NCBI RefSeq assembly: GCF_020881035.1
Contig: NZ_JAJITC010000020.1
Location: 1 to 64,000, forward strand
DNA: 64,000 nucleotides
Direction: 5' to 3'
Source: Paraburkholderia translucens
GTDB taxonomy: Bacteria; Pseudomonadota; Gammaproteobacteria; Burkholderiales; Burkholderiaceae
Of this stretch, positions 60,889 through 64,000 are shown piece after piece; within the stretch, counting starts at the first letter, position 1; every line of letters begins with the position of its first letter. The position numbers and the translations under genes were made by a program. The notes below the pieces were generated by a model. The model searched no databases. It saw nothing but the letters and a program-made list of their open reading frames with translations, and had not been told where the DNA came from.

Positions 60889-61470
60889 TCACTGAGCCAC
60901 GATCCGCGCAACGAGCGTTTCGTAGTCCGCCGGCGCCGGCGCGGTATTGTCGAACCACAGCAGACCTTTGCGGCTCGCGCCGCCCGGCACGAAGCGGCGC
61001 TGCCGGTAGTCGTCCCAGTGCGCGAGCTTGTACGCATCGTTGGGATCGGCGCGCGCGACGATCCGCTGCCGCGCCACTTCGTCCGACGTCTGCACCCACA
61101 CGACGCGCAGCTGCACGTCCGGCGCGACCCCCAGCCACGCATGGTCGAACAGACGCCGCTCGCGCACCTCGCGCGAGAGCGGGCCGACGATCAACGCGCT
61201 GACGCCGAGTTCGAGATTGTCGCGCGCGGTGTCGATGAGGCCGCGATACTCGGGCTCACGCAGATGCTGGAGGAACAGGGGGCTGTCGCGATCGTTCGGA
61301 TCGCCGGTTAGCAGGCCCATCGCGGCCGCGCTGTAGCGGCCGTACAGCGTGTCCTTGTCGAGCAGGCAGAAGGGGGAGCCGCTCGCTTTCATGAGCGGGC
61401 CGAGCAGCATTTTTGCAAGCGTCGTTTTGCCCGTGCCCGCGTGACCACAAAAGAAAACCAGCAAACTCAC
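60889..61470 (-). CDS. P-loop kinase-like ATPase
   Basis: A 193-residue P-loop protein. Walker A is GHAGTGKTT at residues 9-17, followed by the LLDKDTLYGRY strand, where the Asp may be the acceptor-side base. The rest resembles the AAA_33 / zeta-toxin / phosphotransferase-like kinases (VRVVWVQTSDEVARQR-like lid region). The start is GTG 61470, overlapping the CydX stop (GTGA). Substrate is unknown. Confidence 0.72.
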   Translation of the reverse strand: MSLLVFFCGHAGTGKTTLAKMLLGPLMKASGSPFCLLDKDTLYGRYSAAAMGLLTGDPNDRDSPLFLQHLREPEYRGLIDTARDNLELGVSALIVGPLSREVRERRLFDHAWLGVAPDVQLRVVWVQTSDEVARQRIVARADPNDAYKLAHWDDYRQRRFVPGGASRKGLLWFDNTAPAPADYETLVARIVAQ

Positions 61471-61610
61471 GCCGGCTTGTCCTCCTGCGGCGCGGCGGCA
61501 TCGGGACGCGGGTCGCGCGCGAACTTGCCGTTGGTCTCGAGCCACAACACGTTGATGATGCCGAAGCCGAGCGCCACACCCACGCCGAGAATCCAGGTGA
61601 AATACCACAT
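61467..61610 (-). CDS. cydX: CydX-like cytochrome bd oxidase small subunit (orphan)
   Basis: A 47-residue protein starting MWYFTWILGVGVALGFGIIN and continuing VLWLE, the classic CydX/YbgT start (Met-Trp-Tyr-Phe, one membrane helix, then a Leu-Glu exit). The tail is hydrophilic (DPRPDAAAPQEDKPA). CydX stabilises the heme groups of CydAB, yet no cydAB genes lie next to it: corA is divergent upstream and the P-loop gene follows. GGAGAC precedes ATG 61610. The frame extends to 61733 but without a site. Confidence 0.82.
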   Translation of the reverse strand: MWYFTWILGVGVALGFGIINVLWLETNGKFARDPRPDAAAPQEDKPA

Positions 61611-61657
61611 CGCAGTCTCCTTGATCGTGCGGCTGCCTTTGCAGCGATCATGAAGAA

Positions 61658-61689
61658 GAACGCCGCGCCACGCAAGTGGCGCGGCGTTC
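61658..61689. repeat. Perfect 14-bp inverted repeat with GCAA loop
   Basis: Arms GAACGCCGCGCCAC and its exact complement, a 4-base loop GCAA, 48 bases before the CydX start codon. It lacks a U-tract on either strand, so it is not a clean terminator. Confidence 0.75.
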
Positions 61690-61855
61690 ATTAACAATCG
61701 GATACGCGCAGCTTCCCCATCGCGCCTTAACATGGCGGCTGATGCAAGCCGTCTGCAAGCGTGCTTGTCCGTGCACCCGAGACCCGGCGCCCGTCTTACG
61801 CGAAGCTTTCGCCAGAGAGCGGCGCGGTCTGCTTCCGTATCAAGGTAATCCGAAC

Positions 61856-62833
61856 ATGCTGATCAATTGCGCCGCCTATCAGGACGGCCGGAAACTCGCT
61901 GACATCGATATCGACAGCATCAGCGACTACATCGCGCGGCCCGAGTGCTTCGTCTGGGTCGCGCTGAAAGATCCGGACCCTGACGAACTCGCGGTGATGA
62001 AAGACGAGTTCAATCTGCACGAGCTCGCGATCGAAGACGCGCAACATGGTCATCAGCGCCCAAAAATCGAGGAGTACGGCGATTCGCTCTTTACCGTGAT
62101 GCACACCGTCGAGCTGGACGACCAGGGCGAACTCCTGATCGGCGAAGTGGCGGTGTTCGTCGGCACCAACTATGCGCTGTCGGTGCGCCGCGGCACGCGC
62201 ACCGGTTTTCAGAGTGTGCGGGCACGCTGCGAGCGCGAGCCGCACCTGCTGAAGGAGGGCTCCGGGTTCGTGCTGTACGCGCTGCTCGACGACGTGGTCG
62301 ACCGTTATTTCCCGGTCATCGAGGCGATGAGCGCCGAGCTCGAAACGCTCGAGGACCGCATTTTCGACAAGAACGATTCGGCCGCCTCGCGCGCGATCAT
62401 CGAGGACCTGTACACGATGAAGCGCCGGCTCGTGACCCTGCAGCACCATATCGTGCCGCTGCAGGAAGCAATCGGCAAACTGACGGGCGGGCGCATTCCG
62501 AGCATCTGCGCAGGCATGCAGGCGTACTTCCGCGACGTCTACGACCACCTCGACCGGATCGTCAGAACCATCGAGGGGCGGCGGGAAATCGTCGTCACGG
62601 CGGTGCAGGTGAACCTCGGCATGATCTCGCTCGCCGAGAGCGAGATCACCAAGCGGCTCGGCTCGTTCGCGGCACTCTTCGCGGTGCCGACGATGATCGC
62701 CGGCATCTACGGGATGAACTTCGAGCGCATTCCCGAGCTGCATTTCAGGTACGGCTATCCGGTCGTTCTGCTGGTGATGCTGGCGATCGACTTCGTGTTG
62801 TACCGGCGTTTTCGCAAGGCCGGCTGGCTGTAG
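61856..62833 (+). CDS. corA: CorA-family magnesium/cobalt transporter
   Basis: A 325-residue CorA-type channel. The long cytoplasmic N-terminal domain precedes two C-terminal membrane helices, with the selectivity motif GMN at residues 286-288 in AGIYGMNFE, and the YGYPVVLLVMLAIDFVLYRR last helix. Mg2+ influx is the usual role; Co2+/Ni2+ also pass. ATG 61856 is taken because the frame from 61676 adds Arg/Cys-rich sequence unlike CorA and starts inside the 61658-61689 inverted repeat. Confidence 0.9.
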   Translation: MLINCAAYQDGRKLADIDIDSISDYIARPECFVWVALKDPDPDELAVMKDEFNLHELAIEDAQHGHQRPKIEEYGDSLFTVMHTVELDDQGELLIGEVAVFVGTNYALSVRRGTRTGFQSVRARCEREPHLLKEGSGFVLYALLDDVVDRYFPVIEAMSAELETLEDRIFDKNDSAASRAIIEDLYTMKRRLVTLQHHIVPLQEAIGKLTGGRIPSICAGMQAYFRDVYDHLDRIVRTIEGRREIVVTAVQVNLGMISLAESEITKRLGSFAALFAVPTMIAGIYGMNFERIPELHFRYGYPVVLLVMLAIDFVLYRRFRKAGWL

Positions 62834-63147
62834 CGGGCGCATCGCTCAATTTCCTCGCGGTTTCCCTTGCGGCGCGCGCGATCCCAGGCCAGCATAAGCG
62901 GCCTGTGCGTCGCGCCGCGTGCGGCGCACAGGCGATATCGACTGCACGGACCGAGCGAGCGACCCTTGCCACACGCTGCCCGGATCGATCGAGCGCATCG
63001 CGGCGCCACGGAGGCTGCGCGCCGGTGCATTGCAACACCGCGATTCGTTGACATTCCGAAAGGCTTGCATCGAGAATAGCGATCGCAAACGTTTGCGCAT
63101 CACAAAAAATACGGCTCGCCATCGAGCCTGAAAACCAGGAGATTCGC
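62834..63147. promoter_or_regulatory. Region upstream of the ribose-type SBP
   Basis: A 314-base gap. It contains a 9-bp hairpin GCCTGTGCG/CGCACAGGC (62901-62933, with a nested GCCGC/GCGGC stem) without a U-tract, and a LacI-family operator at 63084. The rest shows no gene. Confidence 0.5.
63084..63097. promoter_or_regulatory. LacI-family operator CGCAAACGTTTGCG
   Basis: A perfect 14-bp palindrome with the PurR/RbsR-like GCAAACGTTTGC core, 51 bases before the sugar-binding protein start. Confidence 0.7.
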
Positions 63148-64000
63148 ATGAGCCATCGAACCCGCCGTCGCATTCTTGCTGCCGCAGTTCTCGCCACCGC
63201 CTCCGCCATCCTGCCTTTTCCCGCTGCCTACGCGCAGAACGCGCCGCATAAGCCGAAAGTTGCGCTCGTGATGAAGTCGCTCGCCAACGAGTTCTTCCTG
63301 ACCATGGAGAACGGCGCGAAGGACTATCAGAAGCACAACCCCGACAAGTTCGACCTGATCACCAACGGCATCAAGGACGAAACCGACACGGCCGGCCAGA
63401 TCCGCATCGTCGAGCAGATGATCGTCTCGAAGGTCGACGCGATCGTGCTCGCGCCGGCCGACTCGAAGGCGCTCGTGCCGGTCGTCAAGAAGGCGGTCGA
63501 CGCGGGCATCATCGTCGTCAACATCGACAACCGGCTCGATCAGGACGTGTTGAAGTCGAAAGACCTGAACGTGCCGTTCGTCGGCCCCGACAACCGCAAG
63601 GGCGCGCGCATGGTCGGCGATTACCTCGCGAAACGCCTGAAGGCCGGCGACGAGGTCGGCATCATCGAGGGCGTGTCGACCACCACCAACGCGCAACAAC
63701 GCACCGCGGGCTTCAAGGACGCAATGCAGGCCGTCGGCGCAAAGATCGTGTCGGTGCAGTCGGGCGAATGGGAAATCGACAAGGGCAACGCGGTCGCCTC
63801 GGCGATGCTCAACGAGTATCCGAACCTGAAGGCGCTGCTCGCCGGCAACGACAACATGGCGATCGGCGCGGTGTCGGCCGTGCGTGCGGCCGGCAAGCAG
63901 GGCAAGGTGCTGGTGGTCGGCTACGACAACATCGGCGCGATCCATCCGATGCTGAAGGACGGCCGCGTGCTCGCCACCGCCGACCAGTTCGCGGCGAAGC
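63148..64000 (+). CDS. Ribose-type sugar ABC transporter binding protein (3' end outside window)
   Basis: The first 284 residues of a periplasmic sugar-binding protein; the gene runs off the right edge. Signal peptide: RRRILAAAVLATASAILPF then AAYAQ. The mature part has KVALVMKSLANEFFLTMENG, DAIVLAPADSKALVP, VVNIDNRLD and AGNDNMAIGAVSAVRAAGK, the RbsB/CUT2 fold. GGAG precedes ATG 63148. The palindrome before it fits LacI-type control, and CUT2 permease and ATPase genes should follow outside the window. Confidence 0.88.
   Translation, partial: MSHRTRRRILAAAVLATASAILPFPAAYAQNAPHKPKVALVMKSLANEFFLTMENGAKDYQKHNPDKFDLITNGIKDETDTAGQIRIVEQMIVSKVDAIVLAPADSKALVPVVKKAVDAGIIVVNIDNRLDQDVLKSKDLNVPFVGPDNRKGARMVGDYLAKRLKAGDEVGIIEGVSTTTNAQQRTAGFKDAMQAVGAKIVSVQSGEWEIDKGNAVASAMLNEYPNLKALLAGNDNMAIGAVSAVRAAGKQGKVLVVGYDNIGAIHPMLKDGRVLATADQFAAK

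Overview
The window is GC-rich, densely packed bacterial chromosome. It has short intergenic gaps, long spurious antisense ORFs, ATGA/TGATG start-stop overlaps and clear Shine-Dalgarno sites. Gene content points to a Burkholderia/Paraburkholderia-type beta-proteobacterium: the membrane-bound urate hydroxylase PuuD, an OHCU-allantoicase-ureidoglycolate lyase run, a ClcB-type channel, a DUF3022-like protein, a kgu operon, a lipoprotein-OMF RND pump and many LysR regulators. No rRNA, tRNA, CRISPR array, IS element or prophage was seen. The last gene runs off the right edge.

Region 1 (1-17,172): purine/ureide catabolism. An NCS1 permease, an allantoin/hydantoin racemase, PuuE allantoinase, UraD, allantoicase and ureidoglycolate lyase lie on the + strand. 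PuuD and UraH lie on the - strand, followed by a divergent 8-oxoguanine/guanine deaminase-like amidohydrolase, a LysR regulator and a four-gene BMP-type (nucleoside-like) ABC importer ending in a strong terminator. Together they can import purines or ureides and carry urate to glyoxylate plus urea. A hipBA toxin-antitoxin module with four 21-bp operators sits inside this cluster. A 20-bp motif recurs at the same distance (77 bp) from uraH and from the LysR gene.

Region 2 (17,206-31,519): dodecin, a YbiT-type ABC-F ATPase, a uracil-DNA-glycosylase-like protein, a DUF1289 protein, an NRAMP transporter, a polyamine-type ABC importer (SBP, ATPase, two permeases) with a hairpin after the SBP gene and a tiny downstream ORF, a flavin monooxygenase, a PspA gene followed by a membrane TPR protein with a Gly/Asp-rich tail, and an Ala-rich protein with a possible ribbon-helix-helix N-terminus.

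Region 3 (31,520-50,568): PBP1A, a TTG-start orphan ORF, an RND tripartite efflux operon with divergent TetR, a LysR gene, two small proteins, a C45/phospholipase-B-like Ntn hydrolase, GST plus ClcB, and a divergent YeiH/LysR pair.

Region 4 (50,569-64,000): a complete 2-ketogluconate operon in the order kguE-kguK-kguT-kguD-ptxS with a PtxS-like palindrome upstream, a YhfC-type intramembrane protease, small conserved proteins, an LTXXQ periplasmic protein, an Lrp regulator with a saccharopine-dehydrogenase-family enzyme, an orphan CydX translationally coupled to a P-loop kinase-like protein, CorA, and the start of a ribose-type ABC binding protein behind a LacI-family operator.
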